Shown here in pieces: positions 19,801-24,629 of a DNA stretch of 57,759 nucleotides. The stretch is from an uncultured Pirellulaceae bacterium (GTDB lineage: Bacteria > Planctomycetota > Planctomycetia > Pirellulales > Pirellulaceae). The notes beneath the pieces are model-generated. The model was not told the origin of the DNA. It made no database searches and saw only the letters and a program-made list of their open reading frames with translations. The stretch lies in the NCBI GenBank assembly GCA_937967505.1, contig CALCJM010000085.1, positions 1 to 57,759 on the forward strand, read 5' to 3'. Numbering within the stretch: the first letter of the stretch is position 1; the number at the start of each line of letters is the position of its first letter. The translations under genes were made by a program, and so were the position numbers.

Positions 19801-20597
19801 ACCGTGCCAGCGACAATCACCTTTCCGTCGGGCTGCACGACACTGTCAACCGCTTGATCATCACCACCAAAAAAATCAGTGACAACAACTCCTCCATCAC
19901 CAAAAGAAGAATCAAGTGCAAGTGACTGGGTAACCACCGCACCATCAGAATCGGTCGCCGTCACCGTCACAGGAAAACTACCGGGCGACTGGTACCGGTG
20001 GGTCGCCGAGCGTGTTGATCCGGCGTAGCTGCCGGATGTATCGTCTCCCCAGTTGACTATCCAGCTGACAATTTCATCATCGCCGGGGTCAAACACGTCA
20101 AAGTTAATCCGGAAATCTCCGTCGAGCGTCGCGAAGTTTTGGTCTGCCGAGATTCTCACATTGGGAGCCACATCAGCCACCGTGGCATTAAACTCTTGCG
20201 TATCAACGGCGGTAGTTCCATCAAACAGTGTCGCGGTCGCTGTGAACTGGCCGTCATCAGCAAAGGTGACACCAAGGCTGTCAAGCGTCACAGTTGTCGA
20301 TCCGGCAGACTGCGTACTGGTAAAATCAGTAACCGCGAATGAATCAGATCCATCGCCACGATTGAATTCGACCGAGTAGTCCTGCCCAAGTGCATCGTGC
20401 GTCAGTCCAATCGACAGACTGGTTTCGATCCCCTCCAATGCCGAGACTGATGTCGCCAACATCTGCCTTGGTTCAAGTGGACCGTAAACCTGCTGGTGTT
20501 CGGCTTGCTTCCTGCGGACCTTGCCGACAGGCCTTTTGACGACTTTGTAGCCGAGTGTTTTGAGGGTGTTTTTCCAGCCGGTAATAGGGAGCCGCAT
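1806..20597 (-). CDS. Giant LEPR-XLL / RHS polymorphic toxin with C-terminal deaminase-like domain
   Basis: One uninterrupted frame of 6263 codons. Residues 41-47 carry LEPRQML, the planctomycete LEPR-XLL leader motif. In order follow: a PKD-like domain (about 165-230); delta-60 repeats (about 230-1165) holding a nested duplicated module; two Calx-beta domains (about 1793-2030); Ig/cadherin-like domains; CARDB-like domains flanking an FG-GAP/VCBS propeller (about 2890-3300); more Ig-like domains; an RHS leader (about 4185); many YD repeats; and an RHS core ending in DPSG near 5965. A glycine-rich hydrophobic stretch (about 5966-6090) leads to a C-terminal domain with CAE (6194-6196) and PC-GSS-C (6243-6248), the zinc-site pattern of cytidine-deaminase-type toxins. 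RHS shells enclose C-terminal toxins. Secretion route and target are unknown. The start is supported by AAGGA eight bases upstream. The likely immunity gene follows after two bases. Confidence 0.9.
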   Translation of the reverse strand: MRLPITGWKNTLKTLGYKVVKRPVGKVRRKQAEHQQVYGPLEPRQMLATSVSALEGIETSLSIGLTHDALGQDYSVEFNRGDGSDSFAVTDFTSTQSAGSTTVTLDSLGVTFADDGQFTATATLFDGTTAVDTQEFNATVADVAPNVRISADQNFATLDGDFRINFDVFDPGDDEIVSWIVNWGDDTSGSYAGSTRSATHRYQSPGSFPVTVTATDSDGAVVTQSLALDSSFGDGGVVVTDFFGGDDQAVDSVVQPDGKVIVAGTVETADYINRGYVLPGGQNLRFDGESNVVTTSPRVALEGTDYYQITSGQTYRISATAWSGDGAGGNVNPAAVSYLGFNSYDSDYKRISPFHIFKSAGATDTRLAVDLEPGQTQIILDDATGWYNEGREYQRTLAWYGYANSSGRVYDDYTYTRNYRRNLWDEGAVNGNVITLRDPWNGPKIKAGTAVRNTTVGRSYNYALALGEVIPAQETQYESVISDNDTDYSRNSIRPGTAYIRPLALANWNRVSGNQLNFGDFRIDPIVEVDDGADFLFDENRTLSTTATGTITSSNFYPVDPKLSYKISVEAFSGDGSGGEVNASTKHFLGFAAYDIDKKFIRPQMYLKSPGAVDTRLAVDLVDGATQIVLEDATGWYDAGSSHQRTIAWYGYENSLGEVYDDFTYTRNYRQNLWDAGDINGNVITLNKPWDGGGVPAGTAVRNTRSAGTYNYALAINQVVPESPTQYQAIIGGDRSELAYTGFRFGTAFVRALALSNWPLSSGNRLNVSNFRIDPIVEAKARDIGLVRYNVDGSRDASFGVDGLVSTNIRDNLSANDYGSTITLQPDGKILVAGRTAFPGQSNNFTVTRYHESGGVDTSFGVMGTVNLDIDSGASDIATSIFYHRDENGVGDKILVSGYSIRGGSPNEYNFAVAKLNVDGSPDLSFGTGGTTAIDLGSSLDLAYDVVVQSDGSVVVGGRTRVGGRDQFAVLRLTPDGQPDLSFGEDGTGQIIRTLSPNRSNGLSSILLRADDGFFVTGYGYKVGASNDFAVLSFTADGQTDTSYGTEGIATVNFSGSDVGQKAELLADGKIIITGYAIGYISGNVTRTIGAARLNADGSVDETFGNSGTSIIRFDHIDEFSADIKSTPDGGFVVTGYDRVGTDRDFKVAKFLPDNRALVSPFGFTETGGSLVGKGSIEAPRNFEGDVVLREGDSFKTETFKQVTIAAGTQQLLLEFSDLNFDRPGPSNADQINDSFEIALLDDAGLSVVPTIGVGRDSFFNLSEESNQAVLAPGATYLNGVVSVDVSMLADASTADVNVNVVFRLVNNDSDTQTSVRIRTVDSAYALWGTDDDSGSLVRFNNYSNAPDSLPVASEDVGYKDFGPIYYQNAADERVKLPKYEDGTEIESFTITGGGKAFFVVNVKANKIAPGETNIEYFPGTILASKPTLFTIDLNEVESDPDGWTAKPLGQFNIDGAITGLALDPSVDGKIFAINQRGGTDHLYRIDVLPETPGVSNLSVTNVSGTDGVRGQIDGVNYALQTGEDLVFHSSGKLFISEDKGTENIPAGSGSDKLFEVSPDTGQIISIADSDLGSIFTDSVKIEGLAFDPLSGDLIASETSRTSSASLFRIKFDANGNPISSGDDGIADKEKLFDVFGGVFNLTDIEGLSFLTVQAGGQPLGEIDLNDQPADFSGLVDVTDGFSIEYGNTSFAEQPDKLYSRLTATNLGVYDDLQDSLVLVVSNISISSVQLLNSGLVTPAGFTVAGEPYFNLSDLAIGPDGKYLSGSSKDIQLVFDNPDGFQFDYDVRLFSQRAVQARASISGQTVPESAGQTTAFTIALDAPADHDVVVEYRIDSAASTSTAIIGNDYSAALTGTVTIPAGELSAPVLITVVDDNLVELDEDLSASITGVTSASNVIVDSAGDTALATIIDDDSSEITLSAVPTVEESAGAAGFTVSLSRPVDTDVSIVVLTVAGTATDGEDYVGATGGQSFSVSIPAGQLSSSGTVTIIDDIIDEIDETYRLQISSFAATGRAVSVANNQSETTILDDDLPPAKPILDENQRLVTTDDHPAANGQVTEFIVPQNPGAIRIGFSDLIFDRTSNQTDARSAPDINDAFEIALLDASGAPVTSTIPLSNAVFNLTGGQSGIWATGVEVLDVDLNPVGPGAIPPAGFVQIDIGNLAAGTTIQLVARLVNNDADDTTTVTVDFATADVNQGLHVMQTGGQAVIEPFSTNRINRTIDFEKLSDVSATFDWNYAHTLSSDNRLSVGIDITKTGQIQVREQLILVLSNFRQQDPANGPAAANVSATRFDGTLPWQIEGIPAGSPYIRLSSLLAKDFKHFFVNQAQIEDLLLEFLADTNNQRFDFDLHFLGQSNQSPSFTSDPYAANQGHAYPVEHVAVTSQPEQYLELVADGTNQLRYPVTTADPERDAVVVSILSGPTGPTGLALDEDGNLVWTPQSGTSDVGIHSIRLRATDEFGAFDPANDQVFTLRVTDSAINGPPAFDTSPVRTAQPGTLYQYDSNAFDPDGDDVEYSGTLGAKPRTYRVPVGGNPALLGPMTYLTLINDHDQFVGDAYGNSTFSAIRIYESGQRESSTVIDFDPSRFTDYTGLQDGAGESFSSVRVVGDGTVVQLRGNVWQAYLLESPYTVTANTILEFTFAANKEAEIHGIGLDDNDGSVTMPDQKWYQLFGTQAAQTNAVQDYNVNERYSPSWSSPSDFFVDPETGEVTWTPPNEAAGKWVDVQLQATDPAGLFDTQEYQIRVSQDLAPEIGDVDLTPSNIDVSGLYVHEQELSINGVVSVDVTNLGSDIATEPFDVLFFEDRDFDGLYNPVHDVILGSAEVDQAVAANDTINVRAELNGSVQFAGAFIWAFVDSRRVVDEIREDNNYVRSEHECRVVSGGINQFEPVLKYFAAGENPDIAALNTPIVIDLDYDGLPEILFDDGTGIPLVHVINGEDGSPHYDSGYTIDILAEEGFAVADIDNDNTLELVSMWRDSESYKLYVYHFDSDGQIYTAPNSAIPPAIYSTQDQLIGNVSFANVDGDPQTEIVIGNAVFDFESETNQITRKEIQFRNTNGEQIVPQYGESVTIANFDGDLAGTQEILSGNTLYTTANNGVDGSNFLWRANIPTTSRVTNAVADFNNDGIPEIIINDTTHVYILDAATGSEIKRIATGLSVNVDTTGTGGDSPVTIADFDNDGLPEISVTSNTLFEIIDIDLLATDQKSWHYPIVENTSGYTGSTAFDFDGDGTVEIIYADEETVYAFSILDSTQSGLLTVRGTPSIIRESGTGTELPVVADVDGDGKAEFITVANPNLAVDRPETYGIVVYEDRQDDWVYAPPVWNQESYHINNIDVDPDSPTYLQVPAVETPSWLDHNSYRTQGSFEGVASRPAPDLIPSYARTVEAADGSSTTYTIRVGNGGEVAALLDFDNQTGRPIPDRFVVELFDGEPSATNPSVGSATVYRSSDNEGDIVAGELQPGQFIDVQITVAGPAIALEDQYFFIDSHDDPEDDIDGQIEECHENNNIYNPVVGIDPNNDPFFVSDPPQVSVTDPTGQPLLDRNAIPVTRITAIEGQQWSYDVDAVDPDNAPVLDPATNELVAPEELDVLVYELAVAPNGMKIDSTTGVITWTPGADDPGDFVPVRVRVSDGKGGTASQAFTITVLGIPAPPQIVSTPPSDDLTVNSVAHTDRPWIYRVRATDPNGDRVTFSLQGDIAGLTLDQPEDQDWATLRWDNPSPQGGTKSFTIIASDPGHLTDRQDVTIEVRGDLGDGDGLGDTLPDFVSQPVRAVPLGSAYRYDAFAIDPDGDPTYSLNTLGRAELSGMMIDADTGTILWDTGASTAQVGDTFTIAVTATQGPGSVTQTYNLAVGNPLDDSNFAPDILPATLRAPANQLFTFNVTARDLDNDYPLSFSLIDEQGRERSAIADLTITPAGLLTYSAGAAGTSSSFMIRVRDNDGAIDTEDFTINVVADAPPTIDLQFVGETADSPSYFADEIVTIDTNVFDDFGIERDGIKVTLHHDTLFRIPGDPDFADRTFIDLEVSNEGIADWGGFSLETLTQAEVVTVKGSATDTAGQTTIAADVHFTVEPVDLTKPRVSILNPAPGQKATENLEVKATIFDGDDNLTSYTLVLITPGGDELTLVTQLPADGQTTLVGYDITEGVNNVRTLAQLDPGQYENGLYTLRLTAIDADGQMDESTSQFIMDGKFDLADFEISFEDLRIPVRGFPIVVTRTYDSGDAEDVGDFGNGWNLDFSDVKIDITYPKDTHYEFGLPIFQDGVRIEVTYGDDRTEGFTFYGQAVNSSRPFGLPIDNYFYPRFQPDAGVRTNLIVNDIVLQKSFNGRSYFAIDAQRSARSQSGYYNPTDPTFAEQFQLKRRDGTSMFFNANSGQLSRIETSTGEALTFSASGIRSSEGRNVDFIRDEEDRIINIIDPDGRVLSYGYENGNLTSFTNRNGTATGNSAEEIEKHTTRFEYNAPRAHYLTDIIDPLGRKSVRTFYDDSGRVDYIIDADNKVLDYLYELPDGDLVPDLADDAAAIVATLEQLDGGQAIYSVVHSDRSRNIVRSETTLVDDVTFTLDDNGVLTGEPGLNLSNINPAEDTEITITQYNEDDQPIRSVTVVGLVDGETDSAGVTNTETDDLVTTNQYDPNHGQIKVATDIRGNQTRYEYGVATSALDRSADRLHSTFDQFNNYTYTPYSSLTGHQLAVVTRDSAARFNYNKSPDVQWIDLNGVERAIRNRYNEYGDVIATSDQFNNLTRFEYDANGNPSAVTRDVRVYPEHDNSAAVVLHQFRTETDYDLEDRVIATRQLKREGTGDWILLSSSDSGNQNGLGQIISGTSTGIYSAGQNPTSASVYDLRGQTIETTRTAFGSDGVERVFSSRSTYDAKGRVVYSTDEFLLPRFDNDGTELAPGTADADIYGSRSFYDAQGRVVKSQRLKGVVIDINIDTERSSLSTTAPTPTVISWSQTNYDNAGRVTSSTSWNTASTDPETGLTTTYFYNAFGETTKTVAESWNAAGNGKVTMTTLSVYNDNGQVTFSQDAYLDGSGRPTFGTETKYDGRGRSQQSIRFENPVVEFNESTGQTALVRRGDQLFATKTIYGEFGLVYQSVAADGQITTYEYDEYQRRTATIGHATEVRVETATEGVYEVRTVQHRTETIYDQTGRVAAERSNIIHNGFGHNMHDDSNVQETRFHYDENGNVVRTEFEDGSYAEVRYDQLGRKVAESQQTAPGRELDWDDSRQTFYHPAIPGQFGGPGTPEKVVPTRLSSYDSQGRLATVTLPDPDPTDGDDQRPVYRYGYDFRGQQVSIIDPLDRETNLVYDELGRQIARQLPLHSATTPFEEISQYDFRGRQNLSISFEGVHMVPVYDEITGRMIETYYYQNAANYGTGGNLPDELIDYTYDDYGRQIRTARNIVNGPRAGTSRVEAMTYDDRQQLESVTNSEGTIRYSYDNLGRQTEVAFSGNGSVDNEPAYNAATFDPDNTTIYAYDELGRLKSVTAVERNNEPVVDVNTATTANGTGDQSDQTRYIYDLNGSMAATIYANGITHSYQYDDLNRLEKLIHFRDTNMDGVQDSNEISMAEFDYELRADGKRIAANEKYYEDGGGQFAPASQIVSYTWEYDDANRLISETASASALSFDPTQTVDPFTDYTIQWTYDLNGNRTQQHKTYAEGNQSGETTVYVYDANDRLEVETLTVDSTVTETRYGYTRYGYDQTQQTSKTVRVAGDVTRSQSFTYDLQGRMASVTTTNLTADGVTEPVVTVTEYEYDRSGNRVKTIVRVDADADGTYESTTTTEYLTDSRNHTGYSQVLQETTTDETGNVKMIVYTIGHDQINQTVYEGVDTNGDGDKDGWAARETHFFGTDGHGSVRVLYDLAAKIANLAEKIENDAENDVENNILQVFHFDAYGNLLNFAEGATPLTSYLYSGEAFDFNINQQYLRARWYDAQNGRFNRLDPFFGNLSDPQSLHKYAYVHGDPVNGIDPSGRVTLVGIAKVSAGIGGLAGFSHGAILGYRDGGFSGALQRGLFEGAVGAFLGFGGGYLLGLGGISLAGFLTIAPSTGILLLGTMAGGLGAGFSIREFQGANDGYERAAAVSNFFFSLVIFGAGIRGLYGRANFGTRARSPIEPPAPGEAEIHDPTFIDAFADAIRTNLRAEALPGDESPHTLAQVVNRDGLTGWGTSTAGRVYPRQLHPAVEASLNGVPQNRCSPFHRECAEPEALSELLYNIETAYRVRLTSPAQAKPYTQGAKIQIRAIESGDSQSPCGSSCRIMLRDFGVTHRSPR

Positions 20598-20605
20598 AAA
20601 GTTAA

Positions 20606-20610
20606 TCCTT
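20606..20610 (-). promoter_or_regulatory. Ribosome binding site of the giant RHS gene
   Basis: AAGGA on the minus strand lies eight bases before the ATG at 20597. This supports the start that puts the LEPR-XLL motif at residues 41-47. Confidence 0.7.
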
Positions 20611-20966
20611 GTGAATTTTTTGCTGAATAGCAGTCGCCGAACACGAATTGAACAGCTTGTCTCCTAAATCTATTTCTCCACCATAACGAATTGATGAACC
20701 GCAATGTTGTGGTGTCAGCACATTTTTTCAAAAAAAATTGCAGTGCGTAGAATGAGCCGTTCGCTCCACTTTTACAGTGTTGGCAAAGGCGATTTTGTCG
20801 GGATTGGTACAGCCAGTTGTCATATACAGGCCGTGTTTGAAGAACCAACAATATTGGAGTTCGATATGTTCAGAGAATGCGCGACATGAATTGCAAGTCG
20901 GGAAAAACAGCCTGTGATGGACTCTGCCTGCGATATTTTTCTTCAAAAATGATCTTTAACGTTCGT

Positions 20967-21204
20967 TTAAAAACACGCGTCCGCTGCTGCGGCAAATTGT
21001 CGTGGCTACGCTCGCCAGAGCGTGGAGGCAGTGGTGAGATGTTTCCAAGGCCGTCCACCGTCTGGCGACGGTAGCTACGTTTTGATGCACGCGCTTAAAA
21101 ACGCGTGCCCGCCGCTGCAGCAAATTGTCGTGGCTACGCTCGCCAGAGCGTGGAGGCAGTGGTGAGATGTTTCCAAGGCCATCCACCGTCTGGCGACGGC
21201 AGCC
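20967..21204. repeat. Tandem REP-like repeat, two ~110-bp copies, 128-bp period
   Basis: Copies start near 20967 and 21095. They share ttaaaaac, caaattgtcgtggctac, gcagtggtgagatgtttcc and ccaccgtctggcgacgg, with a few substitutions. The core of each is a perfect hairpin, ACGCTC-GCCA-GAGCGT. The same core recurs in opposite orientation at about 36421-36450, so this is a dispersed intergenic family. Minus-strand open frames across these copies are repeat-derived. Confidence 0.85.
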
Positions 21205-21225
21205 AAGGGTTTGCCACAAGCAATT

Positions 21226-22530
21226 CTAAGGGGAAACAGATTCCAGTTTGCATCGCTCACATGCAACATCTGCCCTTGATAGATCTTCAACATCTTCAGG
21301 GCGACCAAAAACCGAGATCGCGATTTTCAGCAGGACTGTCAACACCATCAGGCCGAACGCCCAGATACCCGCGCTAACTTTCCATTCGGTCACGCTGGGT
21401 GTGTATTCGACGATTTCGTGCAGTGTACTGGGAATGAAGCCGGGGACGATCAACCCCATACCTTTTTCAATCCAAGCACCGACAAACGCCAGCACACATG
21501 CCAGAATCAAAACAGGCGTGTACTTGTAAATCGCCGGTGAGAAAAACAGTACCGTAGCGATCAGATTGAACGCGATCGCCGTCCAGATCCATGGTACCAA
21601 GGCATCGCGACCGTGCAGCCCCAGGAACAAATAGGTGGCCGACGCCGTATGAGCGCCACCCGCGTAGAACTCGGTAAACACTTCCGACACGACCATTAAC
21701 AGATTAATCAAAATCGTCACGCGGATAATGTTAATCAGGAGGCGACTGGGATCTTCCACGTTCTTTTGCCCGGCACACTTCCGTAATACCACCAGCAGGA
21801 TCAGGATAAACGCCGGCCCGGCAACAAACGCGCTGGCCAGAAATCGGGGTGCCAGCAAAGCTGTGTTCCAGAACGGACGCCCCCCCAAGCCGCAATACAA
21901 AAATGCCGTGACAGTATGAATCGAAATCGCCCAGAAAATTGACAACATCACAAACGGCACGTACCACGTCGGGTTGGGTTGGCGGCCCAAGAATCGCATG
22001 TACATCAAATACCCACAAACATGCAGGTTCAACAACAGATAGCCATTGAGCACAATGACATCCCATGTCAGCATCGACATCGGCCAGTTAAAGCGCCCCA
22101 TCACGGGAATCATGTGCCAGAACCTTTCCGGCCGTCCAAGGTCCGCTACCACAAATAGAAGACACATCACGATCGCTGCGATCGCCAAAAGTTCGCCCAC
22201 GATGACGACATCGTGCATTTTTTTGTCATGATACAGATAGGCCGGGATCACCATCATCACACCTCCTGCCGCGACGCCGACCATAAAAGTAAAATTGGCA
22301 ATGTACAGTCCCCAACTGACGTGATCGGTCATGTTGGTGACGATCATCCCGTCGACGACCTGTACGGCCCACGCGTTGGCACCGACCAGCGCGACCGCTG
22401 TCAGCACCAACATCCACAAGTAGAACAGCAGGTTGCCGTTGGTCGATTCGCCTAACGCCCACCAAATAAAACGCGGGTAGTTCTGCACATAGTGCGGTCG
22501 CTCGTCAAGCATTTGGCCAGTTGTAGACAT
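21226..22530 (-). CDS. NrfD/PsrC-type integral membrane quinone-interacting subunit
   Basis: A polytopic membrane protein of about 434 residues with eight to ten hydrophobic segments and the layout of the NrfD/PsrC/HmcC/QrcD family. These subunits exchange electrons between membrane quinol and an extracytoplasmic iron-sulphur partner. Family-like features include an N-terminal tryptophan/proline-rich entry, a conserved GLY-containing helix after the second segment, and a cytoplasmic-looking charged tail. It is the last gene of a minus-strand operon after a tetrahaem cytochrome and a four-cluster ferredoxin, and it faces napDA-type genes across a divergent promoter region. I chose the ATG at 22530. 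A GTG eleven codons upstream (22563) is also possible, and neither has a good ribosome binding site. Substrate and direction of electron flow are inferred from context. Confidence 0.88.
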   Translation of the reverse strand: MSTTGQMLDERPHYVQNYPRFIWWALGESTNGNLLFYLWMLVLTAVALVGANAWAVQVVDGMIVTNMTDHVSWGLYIANFTFMVGVAAGGVMMVIPAYLYHDKKMHDVVIVGELLAIAAIVMCLLFVVADLGRPERFWHMIPVMGRFNWPMSMLTWDVIVLNGYLLLNLHVCGYLMYMRFLGRQPNPTWYVPFVMLSIFWAISIHTVTAFLYCGLGGRPFWNTALLAPRFLASAFVAGPAFILILLVVLRKCAGQKNVEDPSRLLINIIRVTILINLLMVVSEVFTEFYAGGAHTASATYLFLGLHGRDALVPWIWTAIAFNLIATVLFFSPAIYKYTPVLILACVLAFVGAWIEKGMGLIVPGFIPSTLHEIVEYTPSVTEWKVSAGIWAFGLMVLTVLLKIAISVFGRPEDVEDLSRADVACERCKLESVSP

Positions 22531-22603
22531 GATGTTCTGGGGAGAAAGAAAGCCAGGATGCACCGAGGTTCACTTACCTGCGATACCGGTTTGGTCGTTG
22601 GTG

Positions 22604-23569
22604 TCAATCGAAAAAGTAGAAGAAACGCGGCCGCGTCCCGAGATCCTCTTTAAGCACAAAGACGCGTTTGTTTTTCAGTACGTAGTTAATATCGGAATCA
22701 GGATCGTTCATGTCACCAAACACGCGCGCTCCGGTCGGGCAGGCTTCCAGGCAGGCCGGTGCTCTTCCTGCACGTGTACGATGCAAACAGAAGTGACATT
22801 TCTCCATCGTCCCTTGCGGACGGACCCGATTGGACAGGTATCCCTGGTCCGGATTGACGTCTTCGGCAGGAATCTCGGGCTGTTCCCAGTTGAACCGCCG
22901 CGCGTGGTAGGGGCACGCCGCCTCGCAATAGCGACAGCCAATACACCAATTGTAATCGACCACCACGATACCATCATCTTCGGCCCACGTCGCCGCCACC
23001 GGACACACAGTGACGCAAGGTGGGTTTTCGCATTGCTGACACTGCACCGGCATGTAAAACTTGTCATCTTGTGGCACAGTGTGATCGTAAGTCGTTGTGC
23101 CTTGCGCCATGTCCAACGATCCTTTGGACATTTCCAACACGCGGATGTACGACTGATCGATGCCCCGGTGGTGATTGTTTTCCTTGTTGCAAGCCTCCAT
23201 GCATTTCCCGTTACCGTTGCATTTACTCAGGCTGATCGCGTAACCATATTCGACGCCGGGAATCGGCTGGGGATCAGAGATCGTAACGTCCGCACCGTAC
23301 TCCTCTTTCGTTTCGGCTTCCAGCCGGGCGAAAATAGTTTGCTTATCTTCGTCAGTGAGTTCTTTGTAGTGCTGTTGTAGAAACTCGCTGACCGAGATCT
23401 TTTCCGGAATCACCATTAACGGTGAAACGGCTTTGCCAAATGCGGCCAGCCCCAGTGCGGCGCCGGCAACTTTAAGCGCCGTCCTGCGCGAGGAGGGTTG
23501 CCCGATGATCGGCAACGAGCGTCCCGGGGTGTCCTGATTACTGTCGGTTTGGTCAATTTTGGACGCCAT
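22604..23569 (-). CDS. Tat-exported four-cluster ferredoxin subunit (NrfC/DsrO/QrcC-like)
   Basis: A 321-residue electron-transfer subunit. RRTALK near residues 28-33 followed by a hydrophobic alanine/glycine stretch looks like a Tat signal. Cysteine groups at C177/C180/C185/C189, C209/C212/C215/C219 and C258/C261/C273/C277 are typical of [4Fe-4S] clusters. The first group has C117, C123 and C127 but N120 where a second cysteine is expected, so that site may hold a [3Fe-4S] cluster. The product should shuttle electrons between the NrfD-like membrane subunit (41 bases downstream) and the haem or molybdenum proteins. The start is well supported by GGAGGA four bases before the ATG. The partner enzyme cannot be proved from sequence alone. 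Confidence 0.9.
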   Translation of the reverse strand: MASKIDQTDSNQDTPGRSLPIIGQPSSRRTALKVAGAALGLAAFGKAVSPLMVIPEKISVSEFLQQHYKELTDEDKQTIFARLEAETKEEYGADVTISDPQPIPGVEYGYAISLSKCNGNGKCMEACNKENNHHRGIDQSYIRVLEMSKGSLDMAQGTTTYDHTVPQDDKFYMPVQCQQCENPPCVTVCPVAATWAEDDGIVVVDYNWCIGCRYCEAACPYHARRFNWEQPEIPAEDVNPDQGYLSNRVRPQGTMEKCHFCLHRTRAGRAPACLEACPTGARVFGDMNDPDSDINYVLKNKRVFVLKEDLGTRPRFFYFFD

Positions 23570-23573
23570 TTAG

Positions 23574-23579
23574 TCCTCC
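23574..23579 (-). promoter_or_regulatory. Ribosome binding site of the ferredoxin gene
   Basis: A canonical GGAGGA on the minus strand, four bases before the ATG at 23569, fixes the start. The gap to the upstream cytochrome gene is 146 bases, so the gene may also be separately transcribed. Confidence 0.7.
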
Positions 23580-23715
23580 AGGACAAAGTTATGTTGGTGC
23601 CGGCAGTGGGAAAGACGAAACCAGAAAATTTATTTTGCGAGAGAATGCCTTGCCGTTTCCCCGGATCGGTAGGCCAACAGAATGCACGCGCCCCGTTGGG
23701 CATTGCCTGCACCAT

Positions 23716-24429
23716 TCAATAATCTTCCACCTTTTCCAGGAATCGGTCGCGCGGTTTAAAGGTAGGCCTCATTTTGGGAAATTGCGGTGCGTGAGGGTTG
23801 TGGCAATCAATGCAGTTGTTTTTCGTTTGCGGCCCGCGCGAGCGATCCCAAAAACCATTCATGCCGCCATGAACCCCGTGCTCAAAATCTTTCATCTGCG
23901 ATCCGTGGCATTGAGCGCACAAGGTCATCACTTCGGAGTATTCGACGCGCGTGTTATCTGCCAGCTTAAGCGCATCGTAGTCGGTTGAGTTATGACAGGA
24001 CAGGCAACTGACAGAACCATGAGCCATATTAAGTCCCGCATGGAATTCGTTGAGGTCGGCCGCCGTTTTATTTGCAAAGTTCGCCTTGCGGTTGGCATGG
24101 CATGTGTTGCAGGAGACTGTGATCGGCTGGCCATGCACGTCTTTCACCCCTGTGTCCACTTGTGGCGGACCGGCCGGCTTGCGAATCGTTACCGGGAATT
24201 TCTTCTTCGGTGGATTTGCCGATTCTACTCCTAGCACAGATGCAACAGATCCGCGCGCTGACGCGGGAGGAGATCTTTCTTGAGGCCCGATTGTCCCAAT
24301 CTCTCCAATCGCTCCAATCGAGGCAGGCAGGCGGAAAAAACCAACAGCCAACCCCACGATCAAAACAGAAACAACCATCAGCACAGAGACAACAATCACC
24401 GCGAGGTTGGTTTTGCCATGGCTGCTCAT
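23716..24429 (-). CDS. Membrane-anchored tetrahaem c-type cytochrome
   Basis: A 237-residue protein with one N-terminal membrane anchor (about residues 9-32) and four CxxCH haem sites at 107-111, 142-146, 171-175 and 206-210. Extra histidines between the third and fourth sites could be distal ligands. The N-terminal anchor plus four haems resembles NapC/NrfH or Qrc/ACIII cytochrome subunits in architecture, though I do not see enough to place it in one family. It heads the minus-strand operon with the ferredoxin and NrfD-like genes and is divergent from napD-napA. A role in moving electrons from quinol toward NapB/NapA is plausible. A 9-base tandem repeat in the gene (24293-24319) encodes a short Ile-Gly-rich linker after the anchor. 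Confidence 0.88.
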   Translation of the reverse strand: MSSHGKTNLAVIVVSVLMVVSVLIVGLAVGFFRLPASIGAIGEIGTIGPQERSPPASARGSVASVLGVESANPPKKKFPVTIRKPAGPPQVDTGVKDVHGQPITVSCNTCHANRKANFANKTAADLNEFHAGLNMAHGSVSCLSCHNSTDYDALKLADNTRVEYSEVMTLCAQCHGSQMKDFEHGVHGGMNGFWDRSRGPQTKNNCIDCHNPHAPQFPKMRPTFKPRDRFLEKVEDY

Positions 24430-24481
24430 TGACTTTTATTCTCTTTTTTAGTGATGGTGGTGGCAATCGTCTCCCCATACG

Positions 24482-24528
24482 GCAAACGGTGTACCAGCAA
24501 ATGGTGTACTACAGCAAACGGTGTACCA
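24482..24528. repeat. Three short direct repeats in the nap divergent promoter region
   Basis: Three 15-base units starting gcaaacggtgtacca, gcaaatggtgtacta and gcaaacggtgtacca begin at 24482, 24497 and 24514. An inverted gtacacc lies at 24748-24754. They could be an operator array for the divergent genes, or simply a slipped tandem duplication like others in this window. Confidence 0.6.
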
Positions 24529-24629
24529 GCGCAAAACACAATCTTCTGTCCCATGAGGAGCGCGATATCGCACACCTCCAGCTCCAATGGTCCTAAAGAG
24601 CGCGCTGCTGAACACCTTCAATTCTTTTT

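Larger units (their letters stand above)
20598..21225. other. Gap upstream of the giant gene, filled partly by tandem repeats
   Basis: No gene is seen. The left half should hold the promoter of the giant minus-strand gene, but I cannot point to clear -35/-10 boxes. A short T-run/A-run palindrome lies near 20722-20742. The right half is occupied by two tandem copies of a hairpin repeat (20967-21204). Confidence 0.6.

Noticed and set aside
20870..21308. Three overlapping minus-strand open frames with similar translations
   Set aside because: They are translations of the tandem REP-like repeats. Frames differ between copies and no ribosome binding site is seen.
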